A stretch of 64,000 bases of DNA from Bacillus methanolicus PB1 (GCF_000262755.1 NZ_AFEU01000002.1:868001-932000), one strand, 5' to 3'. Counted from the stretch's first letter, positions 1 through 13,132 are shown. Made by a program: numbers and translations. The notes: generated by a model not told the origin, from the letters alone.

Positions 1-80
1 TTTCTTGGTACGATAACGAAACAGGATATTCATACCGTATAGTGGATCTTATTGATTACATTGGACAAAAAGGACTTTAA
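1..80 (+). CDS. Glyceraldehyde-3-phosphate dehydrogenase, C-terminal end (partial)
   Basis: The frame beginning at base 3 encodes the last 25 residues of a type I GAPDH (SWYDNETGYSYRIVDLIDYI then GQKGL) and stops at 78-80. The WYDNE.GYS block is the conserved C-terminal signature of phosphorylating GAPDH, which makes 1,3-bisphosphoglycerate in glycolysis. The next gene is pgk, as in the Bacillus gapA-pgk-tpiA-gpmI-eno cluster, so this is probably gapA. The 5' part lies outside the window. Confidence 0.9.
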   Translation, partial: SWYDNETGYSYRIVDLIDYIGQKGL

Positions 81-115
81 TCGCTAAACATTTTTAATTC
101 ATTTACAAGGATTTA

Positions 116-145
116 TTGAATTTTTGTACTGCAAACTGCTATATT
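116..145 (+). promoter_or_regulatory. Candidate sigma-A promoter upstream of pgk
   Basis: TTGAAT (116-121) and TATATT (140-145) are separated by 18 bp. They could give pgk and downstream genes an entry point independent of the gap promoter. This is from sequence inspection only. Confidence 0.4.
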
Positions 146-156
146 GTAAATGGGTG

Positions 157-193
157 TACAAGGGGAGCGGGGATCATTCCCCTCTCTCTTTTT
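157..193 (+). terminator. Terminator/attenuator hairpin in the gap-pgk gap
   Basis: A G-rich arm and a C-rich arm (GAGCGGGG, then CCCCTCTC) flank a 6-nt loop and are followed by a run of seven T. It lies after the candidate promoter and before the pgk ribosome binding site. It can therefore act as a partial terminator that lowers pgk-eno expression relative to gap. Confidence 0.55.
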
Positions 194-231
194 TTGCGAT
201 TTAATTTGATCCTAAAGGAGGTCCTTTTGCG

Positions 232-1416
232 ATGAACAAAAAGTCCGTAAAAGATGTGGACGTAAAAGGAAAACGAGTGTTTTGCCGAGTTGATTTTAAC
301 GTGCCTATGAAAGATGGGCAAATAACTGATGAAACGAGAATCCGTGCTGCTTTGCCTACGATTCAATATTTAATCGAGCAAGGAGCAAAGATCGTGCTGG
401 CATCCCATCTTGGCCGTCCAAAAGGCAAGGTAAATGAAGAAATGCGTTTAACACCTGTGGCCAAACGGTTGTCTGAATTGCTTCGAAAAGAAGTAAAGAA
501 AACAGATGAGGCTTACGGTGACACAGTAAAATCTGTGATTGACAGCATGAACGAAGGCGATGTACTCTTACTGGAAAACGTTCGATTCTATCCGGGTGAA
601 GAGAAAAATGACCCTGAACTTGCCAAAGCCTTTGCGGAATTGGCAGATGTATATGTGAATGACGCGTTCGGAGCTGCGCATCGAGCCCATGCTTCAACAG
701 AAGGAATTGCCCATTATCTGCCTGCCGTATCCGGATTCCTTATGGAAAAAGAGATTGAAGTACTTGGGAAAGCACTTTCGAATCCAGATCGTCCTTTTAC
801 GGCAATCATTGGCGGTGCAAAGGTAAAAGATAAAATCGGCGTTATTGAAAACTTGTTGGAAAAAGTAGATAACCTTATTATCGGCGGCGGATTAGCTTAC
901 ACATTTGTAAAAGCGAAGGGACATGAGATTGGAAAATCGCTGTTGGAAGAAGATAAAATTGAGCTTGCTAAATCGTTTATGGAAAAAGCAGAGAAAAAGG
1001 GCGTTAACTTCTATATGCCTGTAGATGCAGTCATTGCTGACAATTTTTCAGCAGATGCTAATACAAAAGTGGTGCCGATTGAAGAAATTTCATCTGACTG
1101 GGAAGCACTTGATATCGGTCCTAAAACGAGAGAAATTTATAAAGACGTTATACAAAAGTCGAAACTCGTCATTTGGAACGGTCCGATGGGAGTATTTGAG
1201 ATTGACAAGTTTGCAGAAGGAACAAAAGCTGTAGCAAAAGCCCTTGCTGAAGCAAAAGATACATATTCGGTGATCGGCGGCGGAGATTCAGCTGCGGCGG
1301 TTGAAAAATTTGGCCTTGCTGATAAAATGAGCCACATCTCTACCGGCGGAGGGGCATCCCTTGAGTTTATGGAAGGGAAACAACTTCCTGGTGTTGTTGC
1401 TTTAAATGATAAATAG
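232..1416 (+). CDS. pgk: Phosphoglycerate kinase
   Basis: Cytosolic glycolytic enzyme that transfers phosphate from 1,3-bisphosphoglycerate to ADP, giving 3-phosphoglycerate and ATP. The 394-residue length is the normal bacterial size. Visible motifs are the N-terminal signature [10 protein letters not shown] (16-25), Arg36 in the TRIRAALPT segment that binds the triose substrate, SHLGRPKG near residue 60, and the nucleotide-domain GGGDSAAA and [10 protein letters not shown] blocks near the C-terminus. The ATG is preceded by AAAGGAGG. It is the first complete gene of the glycolytic cluster. An array of 21-bp-period repeats separates it from tpiA. Confidence 0.98.
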   Translation: MNKKSVKDVDVKGKRVFCRVDFNVPMKDGQITDETRIRAALPTIQYLIEQGAKIVLASHLGRPKGKVNEEMRLTPVAKRLSELLRKEVKKTDEAYGDTVKSVIDSMNEGDVLLLENVRFYPGEEKNDPELAKAFAELADVYVNDAFGAAHRAHASTEGIAHYLPAVSGFLMEKEIEVLGKALSNPDRPFTAIIGGAKVKDKIGVIENLLEKVDNLIIGGGLAYTFVKAKGHEIGKSLLEEDKIELAKSFMEKAEKKGVNFYMPVDAVIADNFSADANTKVVPIEEISSDWEALDIGPKTREIYKDVIQKSKLVIWNGPMGVFEIDKFAEGTKAVAKALAEAKDTYSVIGGGDSAAAVEKFGLADKMSHISTGGGASLEFMEGKQLPGVVALNDK

Positions 1417-1474
1417 TCCTGCGCCAGGAATAGTGTTATTACTGGCAAAAAAAGAGGTCTGGCCTCAAATTCTA

Positions 1475-5297
<3,823 letters not shown>

Positions 5298-5310
5298 TTT
5301 CTGATAGGAA

Positions 5311-5338
5311 AGTGCCGGCCGGCGAGCCGGCGCTTTTT
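5311..5338 (+). terminator. Rho-independent terminator after eno
   Basis: AGTGCCGGC pairs with GCCGGCGCT (including G-T pairing) around a 6-nt loop, followed by TTTTT. It ends the glycolytic operon. Confidence 0.85.
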
Positions 5339-5425
5339 CTATATTGAATCAAGCTATTGTTAATAATAAGGAAATATGATACATTAGAAATACTGTGTAT
5401 GTTCGTTTTACGGGAGGTGGACTTC

Positions 5426-5659
5426 TTGCACGCAGTATTAATCACACTATTAGTTATTGTAAGCATCGCCCTTATTATTGTCGTTCTTCTTCAATCTGGT
5501 AAAAGCGCAGGCTTGTCCGGTGCGATTTCCGGAGGCGCAGAACATTTATTTGGGAAGCAAAAAGCACGCGGAATCGATTTAGTGCTCCACCGCATTACGA
5601 TTGTATTAGCTGTTCTGTTTTTCGTATTGTCAATCGCTGTAACCTATTTTCAATTGTAG
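5426..5659 (+). CDS. secG: SecG, preprotein translocase subunit
   Basis: Small integral membrane subunit of the SecYEG channel that assists SecA-driven export. With the TTG start at 5426, 6 bp after GGGAGGTGG, it is 77 residues, the normal size. It has two hydrophobic helices (about residues 3-23 and 54-74) joined by a Gly-rich loop with [19 protein letters not shown], the SecG signature. An in-frame extension upstream to 5357 lacks a ribosome binding site. Its position between eno and est/rnr matches other Bacillus genomes. Confidence 0.93.
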   Translation: MHAVLITLLVIVSIALIIVVLLQSGKSAGLSGAISGGAEHLFGKQKARGIDLVLHRITIVLAVLFFVLSIAVTYFQL

Positions 5660-5670
5660 TGATAGAGAAT

Positions 5671-5697
5671 CCTGGCCGCTGCGGGTCAGGTTTTTTT
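5671..5697 (+). terminator. Terminator after secG
   Basis: CCTGGCC and GGGTCAGG form an imperfect stem around a short loop, followed by seven T. Confidence 0.75.
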
Positions 5698-5806
5698 GTG
5701 CTTACTATTCGTCAATGCTTATTTCGGGATTATTAAGAATAAAAAAAGATATTTTTTCACTATAATAAGAAATTAATCAAAGGTATAAAAAAGGAGTTTT
5801 AGATAA

Positions 5807-6553
5807 ATGAAAATCAAAATGCCGCAGCCGTTTACGTTTGAAGGGGGAAAACGGGCCGTCCTATTATTGCACGGATTCACCGGGAATTCCGCAGATGTCC
5901 GCATGCTCGGCCGTTTTCTTGAAAAAAAAGGATATACATGCCATGCGCCTCATTATAAAGGCCACGGCGTTCCTCCAGAAGAATTGGTTCATACAGGACC
6001 GGAAGACTGGTGGAAAGACGTGCTGGAGGGATATGAATTTTTGAAAAAACGTGGTCATGATGAAATCGCAGTTGCCGGTTTGTCGCTAGGAGGGGTTTTT
6101 TCGTTAAAATTGGGTTACACTCAGCCTGTAAAGGGAATTATACCGATGTGTGCACCCATGTATATTAAAAGTGAAGAAGTGATGTATAAAGGAGTTTTAG
6201 AGTATGCCCGCGAATTTAAAAAGCGGGAGGGAAAATCGGAAGAAGAAATTGAACAGGAAATGGCCGAGTTTGCGAAAACACCAATGAAAACATTAAAATC
6301 CTTGCAGGAATTGATTGCGGATGTAAGGAATCATGTTGATATGATTTATGCACCAACCTTTGTTGTACAGGGGCGCCATGACAAGATGATTAATACTGAC
6401 AGCGCCAATATCATCTACAACAAAATCCAATCAGATGTCAAAAAGATTAAGTGGTATGAAGAATCCGGCCATGTCATAACACTTGATAAAGAGAAAGACC
6501 AGCTGCACGAAGATGTTTATCAGTTTTTAGAACAGCTAAATTGGCAAGAATAA
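5807..6553 (+). CDS. est: Carboxylesterase (Est30/YvaK family)
   Basis: Alpha/beta hydrolase that cleaves short-chain carboxyl esters, probably cytosolic because no signal peptide is visible. The 248-residue protein resembles the well-studied Geobacillus Est30. It has an oxyanion-hole [10 protein letters not shown] near residue 20, the nucleophile elbow GLSLGG with Ser93, the acid Asp192 in GRHDKM, and His222 in SGHVITL, so the catalytic triad is complete. The ATG at 5807 follows AAAAAGGAG. It sits between secG and rnr, the conserved Bacillus arrangement, and ends 32 bp before the rnr start. Confidence 0.93.
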   Translation: MKIKMPQPFTFEGGKRAVLLLHGFTGNSADVRMLGRFLEKKGYTCHAPHYKGHGVPPEELVHTGPEDWWKDVLEGYEFLKKRGHDEIAVAGLSLGGVFSLKLGYTQPVKGIIPMCAPMYIKSEEVMYKGVLEYAREFKKREGKSEEEIEQEMAEFAKTPMKTLKSLQELIADVRNHVDMIYAPTFVVQGRHDKMINTDSANIIYNKIQSDVKKIKWYEESGHVITLDKEKDQLHEDVYQFLEQLNWQE

Positions 6554-6585
6554 ATAAAAACTTGTTTGCAAGGGAGGGAAACAAG

Positions 6586-8907
6586 ATGGAAGAATCGATT
6601 CAGAAGCATATCGACAGGCTGCTGCAATATATGAAAGATGAGGCCTATAAGCCATTGACGGTACAGGAGCTCGAGCAAGCCTTTGGCATCGAAGATTCAA
6701 CAACATTTAAAGAATTCGTCAAGGCGCTTGTCATCATGGAAGAAAAAGGCCTCGTTGTCAGGACGCGAAGCAACCGCTATGGATTACCGGAGAAGATGAA
6801 TCTTATCCGCGGTAAACTAACGGGGCATGCAAAAGGGTTTGCCTTTGTTATCCCGGAAGAACCCGGCATGGATGATATTTTTATTCCGCCGAACGAAACG
6901 AATAATGCCATGCATGGCGATACCGTGCTCGTCCGTATTTCAACGGAAAGCAGCGGACAAAGAAGAGAAGGGACGGTTGTCCGGGTTATTGAAAGAGGAA
7001 CCCAACAAATTGTCGGAACATATTCTGAGAGCAACCATTTTGGATTTGTTATTCCGGATGATAAAAAGTTTGCAAGCGATATTTTTATCCCGAAATCGGC
7101 TTCTAAAGGTGCGGTGGAAGGCCATAAGGTAGTAGTGAAGCTGACGACGTATCCTGAAGGAAGGAAAAGTGCAGAAGGGGAAGTTATTAAAATTCTTGGC
7201 CATAAAAATGACCCGGGTGTTGACATTCTTTCCGTCATTCATAAGTACGGATTGCCTCTTTCGTTTCCTGAAGAAGTGCTTCAGCAGGCAAACGAAACAC
7301 CGGATACGATTAATGAGAGCGAAATTGCCAATCGGCGCGACCTCCGCGATGAAATGATTGTCACGATTGACGGCGTAGATGCGAAGGATTTGGATGACGC
7401 TGTTACAGTTACTAAACTTGAAAACGGCAACTATAAGCTAGGCGTTCATATTGCGGATGTCAGCTATTATGTGCGGGAAGGCACGCCAATTGACAGGGAA
7501 GCGGGAGAAAGAGGTACAAGCGTTTATTTAGTAGACCGGGTAATACCAATGATTCCCCACCGCTTATCAAATGGAATCTGCTCGTTAAATCCAAAAGTCG
7601 ACAGGCTGACTCTTTCATGTATTATGGAAATTAATGCTGACGGGGAAGTCGTGAACCACGAAATTTTTCAAAGCGTCATCAAAACAACTGAGCGGATGAC
7701 CTACCACGATGTAAACAAAATTCTTGTTGATAAGGATGAAGAACTTCGACAGCGTTATGAGCCACTAGTTCCAATGTTTGAAATGATGGAGGAATTAGCC
7801 TCTATATTACGGAACAAACGGATGAAGCGGGGAGCCATCGATTTTGATTTTAAAGAGGCAAAGGTTATTGTCGATGAAGAAGGCAAGCCGACTGATGTTG
7901 TGATAAGAGAACGCTCTGTTGCCGAGCGCCTGATTGAAGAATTTATGTTAGCGGCCAATGAGACTGTTGCCGAGCATTTTCACTGGCTTGATGTTCCGTT
8001 TATCTACCGGATCCATGAAGATCCGAAAGAAGATAAACTTAGACGATTCTTTGAATTTATTACAAACTTTGGTTATATTGTAAAAGGAACAGCAAATCAT
8101 GTACACCCGAGAGCTCTTCAGGAAATTATTGAAGAGGTTCAAGGAAAGCCTGAAGAAATGGTTGTCTCAACAGTGATGCTTCGGTCGATGCAGCAAGCAA
8201 AATATAAGCCTGAAAACCTCGGCCACTTCGGACTATCAACTGATTTTTACACTCATTTCACATCGCCGATCCGCCGGTATCCGGACTTAATTGTCCATCG
8301 ATTAATTCGGACATATTTAATTGAAGGAAAAATGGATCCGGCAACAAGGGAAAAATGGAATGCAAGGCTTCCGGATATTGCGGAACACTCTTCTAACATG
8401 GAGCGAAGAGCAGTTGACGCAGAACGGGAAACAGATGAGCTGAAAAAAGCTGAATATATGGAAGATAAAATCGGCCAAGAATTTGATGGGATTATCAGTT
8501 CAGTTACAAACTTCGGGATGTTTGTGGAGCTTCCGAATACGATCGAAGGGCTTGTACACGTCAGTTATATGACAGACGACTATTACCGCTATGATGAGCG
8601 CCATTATGCAATGATCGGCGAGCGGACCGGAAACGTATTCCGAATTGGCGACGAAATTACTGTTCGTGTCATTCATGTGAACAAAGATGAACGGTCCATT
8701 GACTTTGAAATCGTGGGCATGAAAGGGACGCGCCGCCGTGAACGGAATGAAACACCGCGTGTTTTCAAAGCAGGCAACGGATCGAAAAAACCGCGTAAAG
8801 GCAAAGCAGAGGAGAATTCGAAGCAGTCGAAAAAAGGGAAAAAGAATAAAAAGTTTTATGAAAACGCCCCAAAAGCAAAGCGGGATAAAAAGAAAAAACG
8901 GCGTTAA
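6586..8907 (+). CDS. rnr: Ribonuclease R
   Basis: 3'-5' exoribonuclease of the RNase II superfamily that degrades structured RNA; it also works with tmRNA-SmpB in removing defective mRNAs, which fits its place just upstream of smpB-ssrA. From the ATG at 6586 (after AGGGAGGG) it is 773 residues. An N-terminal winged-helix segment (about 1-65) is followed by cold-shock domains, then the RNB domain with the metal-binding Asp cluster [13 protein letters not shown] (Asp262, 268, 270), an S1 domain near 640-720 and a Lys-rich basic tail. The frame is open 45 bp upstream without a good ribosome binding site. Confidence 0.96.
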   Translation: MEESIQKHIDRLLQYMKDEAYKPLTVQELEQAFGIEDSTTFKEFVKALVIMEEKGLVVRTRSNRYGLPEKMNLIRGKLTGHAKGFAFVIPEEPGMDDIFIPPNETNNAMHGDTVLVRISTESSGQRREGTVVRVIERGTQQIVGTYSESNHFGFVIPDDKKFASDIFIPKSASKGAVEGHKVVVKLTTYPEGRKSAEGEVIKILGHKNDPGVDILSVIHKYGLPLSFPEEVLQQANETPDTINESEIANRRDLRDEMIVTIDGVDAKDLDDAVTVTKLENGNYKLGVHIADVSYYVREGTPIDREAGERGTSVYLVDRVIPMIPHRLSNGICSLNPKVDRLTLSCIMEINADGEVVNHEIFQSVIKTTERMTYHDVNKILVDKDEELRQRYEPLVPMFEMMEELASILRNKRMKRGAIDFDFKEAKVIVDEEGKPTDVVIRERSVAERLIEEFMLAANETVAEHFHWLDVPFIYRIHEDPKEDKLRRFFEFITNFGYIVKGTANHVHPRALQEIIEEVQGKPEEMVVSTVMLRSMQQAKYKPENLGHFGLSTDFYTHFTSPIRRYPDLIVHRLIRTYLIEGKMDPATREKWNARLPDIAEHSSNMERRAVDAERETDELKKAEYMEDKIGQEFDGIISSVTNFGMFVELPNTIEGLVHVSYMTDDYYRYDERHYAMIGERTGNVFRIGDEITVRVIHVNKDERSIDFEIVGMKGTRRRERNETPRVFKAGNGSKKPRKGKAEENSKQSKKGKKNKKFYENAPKAKRDKKKKRR

Positions 8908-8910
8908 CTT

Positions 8911-8936
8911 GAGAGCCTATAATCGGGCTCTCTTTT
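8911..8936 (+). terminator. Terminator after rnr
   Basis: GAGAGCC and GGGCTCTC flank a 7-nt loop and are followed by TTTTCCCTT. Confidence 0.75.
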
Positions 8937-8947
8937 CCCTTCTTTCA

Positions 8948-8976
8948 TTGTGACAAGCCTTAAATTTTGATAAAAT
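8948..8976 (+). promoter_or_regulatory. Candidate sigma-A promoter of smpB
   Basis: TTGTGA (8948-8953) and TAAAAT (8971-8976) are separated by exactly 17 bp, 27 bp upstream of the smpB start. Confidence 0.5.
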
Positions 8977-9003
8977 GGAGCAAGATATGAAGGGGGAAAC
9001 TGT

Positions 9004-9471
9004 ATGCCAAAGGGCGAAGGAAAGACAATTGCGCAAAACAAAAAAGCCTACCATGATTATTTTATCGAAGACACATATGAAGCAGGAATCGTCCTTCAAG
9101 GTACAGAAATTAAGTCTATTCGCGCCGGGCGTGTGAATTTAAAGGATTCGTATGCCCGGATTCATAAAGGTGAGATGTTTTTATACAATATGCATGTCAG
9201 TCCATATGATCAGGGAAACCGTTACAACCATGATCCTCTCCGGACTCGCAAACTCTTGCTTCATAAAAGAGAGATCAACAAATTAATCGGGGAAACAAAA
9301 GAGGCAGGATACGCATTAGTTCCTTTGAAGCTGTATTTGAAAAATGGCTATGCAAAAATATTGATCGGACTTGCAAAAGGGAAGAAAAAATACGACAAGC
9401 GCGAAGACTTGAAAAAGAAAGAAGCAAAGCGTGAAATTGAGCGGGCCTTCCGCGAACGACAGAAAATGTAG
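9004..9471 (+). CDS. smpB: SsrA-binding protein SmpB
   Basis: RNA-binding partner of tmRNA in trans-translation; it takes the place of the missing anticodon stem of tmRNA and recruits it to stalled ribosomes. The 155-residue length is typical. The OB-fold begins with [30 protein letters not shown] (written here only in part as [16 protein letters not shown]). The C-terminus is a basic tail ([16 protein letters not shown]-like) that enters the ribosomal mRNA channel. The ATG follows AGGGGGAAA. Its own RNA partner, ssrA, begins 136 bp downstream. Confidence 0.97.
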   Translation: MPKGEGKTIAQNKKAYHDYFIEDTYEAGIVLQGTEIKSIRAGRVNLKDSYARIHKGEMFLYNMHVSPYDQGNRYNHDPLRTRKLLLHKREINKLIGETKEAGYALVPLKLYLKNGYAKILIGLAKGKKKYDKREDLKKKEAKREIERAFRERQKM

Positions 9472-9487
9472 TGGAAATACATTACAA

Positions 9488-9515
9488 TTGAAAATGCGAT
9501 GAAATATGCTATAAT
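9488..9515 (+). promoter_or_regulatory. Candidate sigma-A promoter of ssrA
   Basis: TTGAAA (9488-9493) and TATAAT (9510-9515) with a 16-bp spacer and an extended TGC just before the -10. A small GTCAC/GTGAC hairpin (9523-9537) lies in the precursor leader before the mature 5' end. Confidence 0.6.
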
Positions 9516-9606
9516 AATAATTGTCACTTGAGGTGACAGGAAACTTTGGCTCATCTATCACATATTTCCGAACGTCAACCGGCGGAATTTCCGCTTTTAT
9601 GAACAT

Positions 9607-9959
9607 GGGGACGCTACGGATTCGACAGGGGTAGGTCGAGCTTAAGTTGCGAGTCGAGGGGATCGGCCTCGTAAAAACGTCAAAGCCAATAACTGGCAAC
9701 CAAAAATTAGCTTTAGCTGCCTAATATAGCGCAGCTGTTCGCCCCTCCATCGCCCATGTGGTAGGGTAGCGGACTCAAACTTAGTGGGCTACGCCGGATT
9801 CCGCCGCCTGAGGATGAAGGAAGAGAACAACTAGGCTAGCTGCCCGGACGCCTGTCGGTAGGCATAAGGGACAGCGAAGCGCAAATATACCGACTACACT
9901 CGTAGAAGCTTAAGTGCCGATATCTCTGGACGTGGGTTCGACTCCCACCGTCTCCACCA
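9607..9959 (+). ncRNA. ssrA: tmRNA
   Basis: Transfer-messenger RNA that rescues stalled ribosomes. The 5' end GGGGACGCTACGGATTCGAC and the 3' end GGTTCGACTCCCACCGTCTC plus encoded CCA (9957-9959) form the tRNA-like domain. The tag frame runs from the GGC codon at 9695 to TAA at 9722-9724 and encodes GNQKLALAA; with the alanine carried by tmRNA the full tag is AGNQKLALAA. The LAA end is the usual ClpXP degron. The 353-nt length is normal. The boundaries are read from the acceptor stem pairing. Confidence 0.97.
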
Positions 9960-9980
9960 TACATAAGGTGGATCAGATCA

Positions 9981-10004
9981 GACCAGCGTTTGCTGGTCTT
10001 TTTT
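9981..10004 (+). terminator. Terminator after ssrA
   Basis: GACCAGC and GCTGGTC with a 4-nt loop, followed by TTTTTT. Confidence 0.85.
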
Positions 10005-10105
10005 GTGTGAATACCCCCCTCATTCCAATTTAATTCAAGTAAAAGGGAGCTATTGACACTCCCTTTTATTAAAAATTTCATAGTAATCGAAAAGGAGTGA
10101 CATTA

Positions 10106-11140
10106 CTATTTTTTATTGTTTTTATCAGCTAAATATTTAGCATATTGAATCGTATTTCTAGCTACATCTAGTTCAAGGTTAAATATATTGGGCGGACCTG
10201 GTCTCCAATTTACTTCAAACAGCCACAATTTTTGGTTTGTATCAATTCCAACATCAATTCCTAATTCATCAAGCGATTCGCCGTCATATAAAGAATCAAA
10301 ATGGTTGGAAAAACTTATCGCAAAGTGTTCAAGATACCTTTTTATATCATACCAGGAGACATCAAACTCTGATTTTAAAAAAACATCCAGATAAGTGCTG
10401 TAACCACCGCTGCGCATATTTGATGTAATGCTCCCCAATCGTCCTATTCTTGGATAAATGGAAGTAATGACCCATTTTCCTTCTCCATTTTTTTGTACAT
10501 GCAGCCGGAAATCATAAACATGGCCAGATTTCAATTGACATGAAATGAACTTTTGAACTAAGTAATCTTGTTCTTGTATTTTATGAGATATTAAGTTAAG
10601 CAATTGTTTTTCATTAATAAAAGAGATTTCCCCTCCTTCATTAATTTTATATTGTTCTATTCCAGCCTTTTCAATATAAATGATGTCCCCGCCTTGATGT
10701 CCGGACAACGGTTTAATAATAACTTTTGCATATCGTTTCATCATGTCAAAAAAATGCTGAACGTCAGTTAATTCATGAAAAGGAATAAGGTATTGTTCAA
10801 ATTTTTTTGCTTGTTTAATCCTGTTATATACACTTAATTTATCCCCAATCGAATGACTTGTAAAAGGAATTCTGTCGTGCAAATAATCAAAGATTTGTTC
10901 AGCTCTATCACTTACAGGATAACTCGCATTATAAATGACATCAGGAAAAGGAAATTCCTTTTCAATCCACTCGCCATTTTCATAAGTTTTTCCTAAAATT
11001 GTATGATTTTCTATATTTACTTTCCCTGGGGTAAAGTAAAAAAAGTTTACACCTTCAGCTTTTGCCACAACGGCATAAGCATATGCTTTCTTTACTTTTC
11101 TTGGATCTGCTCGATGATGAAGCATGCCAATTAGAGTCAT
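10106..11140 (-). CDS. YheC/YheD-like ATP-grasp protein
   Basis: 344-residue protein of the YheC/YheD family, an ATP-grasp group associated with the spore coat in B. subtilis; the enzymatic product is not known. The central part has ATP-grasp features: VIIKPLSGHQGGDIIYIE (about residues 140-157) for nucleotide binding, a VYDFRLHVQ strand, and the Mg-binding block ELGIDVGIDTNQKLWLFEVNWRPG near residue 300, cited here as DVGIDTNQKLWLFEVNWRPG. The first 60 residues, beginning GMLHHRADP, match the family N-terminal region. It lies downstream of another ATP-grasp gene on the same strand, 101 bp away, so the two probably form an operon. It faces ssrA. Confidence 0.85.
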   Translation of the reverse strand: MTLIGMLHHRADPRKVKKAYAYAVVAKAEGVNFFYFTPGKVNIENHTILGKTYENGEWIEKEFPFPDVIYNASYPVSDRAEQIFDYLHDRIPFTSHSIGDKLSVYNRIKQAKKFEQYLIPFHELTDVQHFFDMMKRYAKVIIKPLSGHQGGDIIYIEKAGIEQYKINEGGEISFINEKQLLNLISHKIQEQDYLVQKFISCQLKSGHVYDFRLHVQKNGEGKWVITSIYPRIGRLGSITSNMRSGGYSTYLDVFLKSEFDVSWYDIKRYLEHFAISFSNHFDSLYDGESLDELGIDVGIDTNQKLWLFEVNWRPGPPNIFNLELDVARNTIQYAKYLADKNNKK

Positions 11141-11241
11141 GATGCTTCCATTCCACCTCTCATTATTTTGTACAATCGTTGAATGTTCGCTATTAACTAA
11201 CTTTGGATCGATAGGCAGCCACGAATTGCCGCTCCAAATTT

Positions 11242-12462
11242 TTAGATTGGATCAAGATGGAAGTGTATTTCTTTTGCTGCTTCCTTGGCGATTCTTTTTG
11301 CTTCTTCTTTAACATCTGATGAGGCTAAAACGTATGCATAACGATCCCCCATTGATAAAGGTGGGCGCAGTATCATTCCTTTCCTGGGTTTTATATAAAC
11401 CTCCTCTACCCCAGGATATTGAGAACAGCGTTTTTTTCCTGTCACTTTAATTAATTTTCCTTTAGAATTAATTGTTTTATAATGGCAGTACACATACTTA
11501 TTTTGTTTTTTAATGAGACATGGCTCATTTCCTAAAAACAACTGAATGGTTTCCTCTACTAAATTTATTCCGTATGCAGTTTCAATGATTCGATTCATCG
11601 CACCACCTGAAATTCTCGGGTTAATCTCAATTAATTTCCATGTTCCTTGTACTAAGCGCATTTCCAGATGACAGGCACCATTTTTCATTTCAAAAGCCTG
11701 TAAGATGGAATTTACTGTATCAAAGATTTTATTGTAAAAGTCTTGATCGATATCTGCTAATAAACAATACCCTGTTACGATAAAACGTTTGGAAAACGTA
11801 ATCTCTTGTTCGATTATTGCGATTATATGAACTTTTCCGTTGTGAACTAAAGCTTCAACTAAATATTGGGGTCCTGTTAAATACTCCTCTAGCAAAATTT
11901 GTGCATTTTCTTTTTTTGTTAGTAATTTTTGCATCGATCGTTTTAATTGGTTCTCGTCATTTGCCAGTAAAACATCTTTTGATCCGGTAGATAAAGGAGA
12001 TTTTACAATAAGAGGTAAATATCTTTTTTGTTTAAGGATAAAGTCATCTAAAGAATCATCCGGTGAATAAATTGCAAAATGAGGGGAAAAAGGGAGATCC
12101 TTTAAAAGTTCACGAGTTAAAACTTTATCTTCCATTTTTCGAATCGGTTCAGCAGAGACAACACCAGGACAAAATTCTTCTGATAAGGCTGCTGCTACAT
12201 GAACAAAAGGATCTATGAAACTCAAAATGCCTTTTATTTGTTTACCTTGTTTTAGTATTTTGATAATGTTTTCTTTTAATTGATCGTAATCAAATATTTT
12301 CACTAAAATCATTTGATGAACATCAGGAAATTCTGTTCTTTGATCAATAAATCTTCGTTTACCGGTTAATAATACAGTAAAAAAGCCAAGTCGTTCTGCT
12401 GCTTGGATTGCTTCTCTGCTAGACCCCGATTTATTAGTTTCAATAAAAACAATGGTATTCAT
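11242..12462 (-). CDS. ATP-grasp carboxylate-amine ligase-like protein
   Basis: 406-residue ATP-grasp enzyme of unknown substrate. The N-terminal Rossmann-like part (MNTIVFIETNKSGSSREAIQ) is followed by the ATP-grasp fold: the conserved Lys in PLIVKSPLSTGSKDV, LLEEYLTGPQYLVEALVH (the hinge and adenine region), and the Mg-binding CHLEMRLVQGTWKLIEINPR with the final ISGGAM loop. This pattern is typical of enzymes that join a carboxylate to an amine through an acylphosphate. The C-terminal ~100 residues resemble the small C-terminal domain of this group. It is the first gene of a probable two-gene operon with the YheC/YheD-like gene. The ATG follows AGGATGA. Confidence 0.8.
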   Translation of the reverse strand: MNTIVFIETNKSGSSREAIQAAERLGFFTVLLTGKRRFIDQRTEFPDVHQMILVKIFDYDQLKENIIKILKQGKQIKGILSFIDPFVHVAAALSEEFCPGVVSAEPIRKMEDKVLTRELLKDLPFSPHFAIYSPDDSLDDFILKQKRYLPLIVKSPLSTGSKDVLLANDENQLKRSMQKLLTKKENAQILLEEYLTGPQYLVEALVHNGKVHIIAIIEQEITFSKRFIVTGYCLLADIDQDFYNKIFDTVNSILQAFEMKNGACHLEMRLVQGTWKLIEINPRISGGAMNRIIETAYGINLVEETIQLFLGNEPCLIKKQNKYVYCHYKTINSKGKLIKVTGKKRCSQYPGVEEVYIKPRKGMILRPPLSMGDRYAYVLASSDVKEEAKRIAKEAAKEIHFHLDPI

Positions 12463-13132
12463 AAGCTTATGTCATCCTATCTTCGATGATTTTTATTAAT
12501 GATTTAGTTTCTTCTGTTGTATAATATAGTGACTGCTCAAAGGTTGTTCGTTATCTTTTAAGAAATTTATTAAATTAGGGTATTTAACTAATAGCTTTGT
12601 AAAAATTTTTAAAAACCACAAAAAAGTGTTTTAAAGGCTGTAATGTAGAAATGATAAATATATCATGAATTTTGATCTAACTATTATTCTTGTTAAAAAG
12701 GGGATTTCCCGAAACCAAAAGGATTTGCAGACGTGGAAACAGATATAAAATTAAAGAAAACAGACGAATCGCTGGCACAGGAAATCGGAAAGAGCTCTTC
12801 TTCGATATAGGGTTGGATCTGCTGTTTCCTCCTGCGCGGGGCTTGAAGAGGAATTAGGCGGGGATTCTTGCACATGTTGGATTAAATCGATAAGAAGGAA
12901 TATATATGAATGACAAAACTTTTGTTGGGTCTCTAGAGTGAGAAATTAAAAATATTTTTTTAAAAAAATTAACGAAATTAAAGAGGCTGTCTCAAGAGGC
13001 TGTCTCAAAGCCTAAGGGTCAGACCTTTATGAGACAGCCTCTCTAAGGCATATATTTTTTCGATTCAGCAGCGATCTGCATGAACATCTATCATGTTGAT
13101 CATGAAAGGTTTCTTGCAATAAGCTTAAATGG
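12463..13132. other. 670-bp gap with decayed coding-like sequence and a palindrome
   Basis: No intact gene is supported. From 12695 to 12810 one + frame reads KPKGFADVETDIKLKKTDES and on to a TAG without an ATG start. From about 12811 to 12909 a second + frame reads VGSAVSSCAGLEEELGGDSC, TCWIK and a short tail to TGA. The two frames abut, as if a small Ser/Cys-rich peptide gene had been frameshifted, but I recognise no family. The rest is AT-rich, followed by the palindrome at 12983-13043. Confidence 0.35.
12983..13043. repeat. Modular palindrome (GAGGCTGTCTCA arms)
   Basis: GAGGCTGTCTCAA occurs twice in tandem (12983 and 12996). It pairs with TGAGACAGCCTC at about 13030-13041, enclosing AAGGGTCAGACCTTT. 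An almost identical element lies at 57812-57858 after metQ. It may act as a terminator for the luciferase-like gene on the minus strand. The arms resemble transposon inverted repeats, so a miniature mobile element is possible. Confidence 0.7.

Noticed and set aside
6777-7238. 153-residue ORF opposite rnr
   Set aside because: Shadow frame within the conserved RNase R coding sequence; no ribosome binding site.
9836-10081. 81-residue minus-strand ORF over the ssrA 3' end
   Set aside because: It overlaps the tRNA-like domain of tmRNA and its terminator; such ORFs are common artefacts of tRNA-like sequence.
9950-10105. Direct repeat of the ssrA 3' end marking an island edge
   Set aside because: I looked for a second copy of GGTTCGACTCCCACCGTCTC downstream within the window and did not see one, and there is no integrase.
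10188-10428. Plus-strand ORFs opposite the YheC/YheD-like gene
   Set aside because: They have no family similarity, while the minus-strand protein shows complete ATP-grasp motifs.
12693-12875. 60-residue minus-strand ORF in the gap after the ATP-grasp genes
   Set aside because: No ribosome binding site and no recognisable family; the plus strand of the same bases looks more coding-like.
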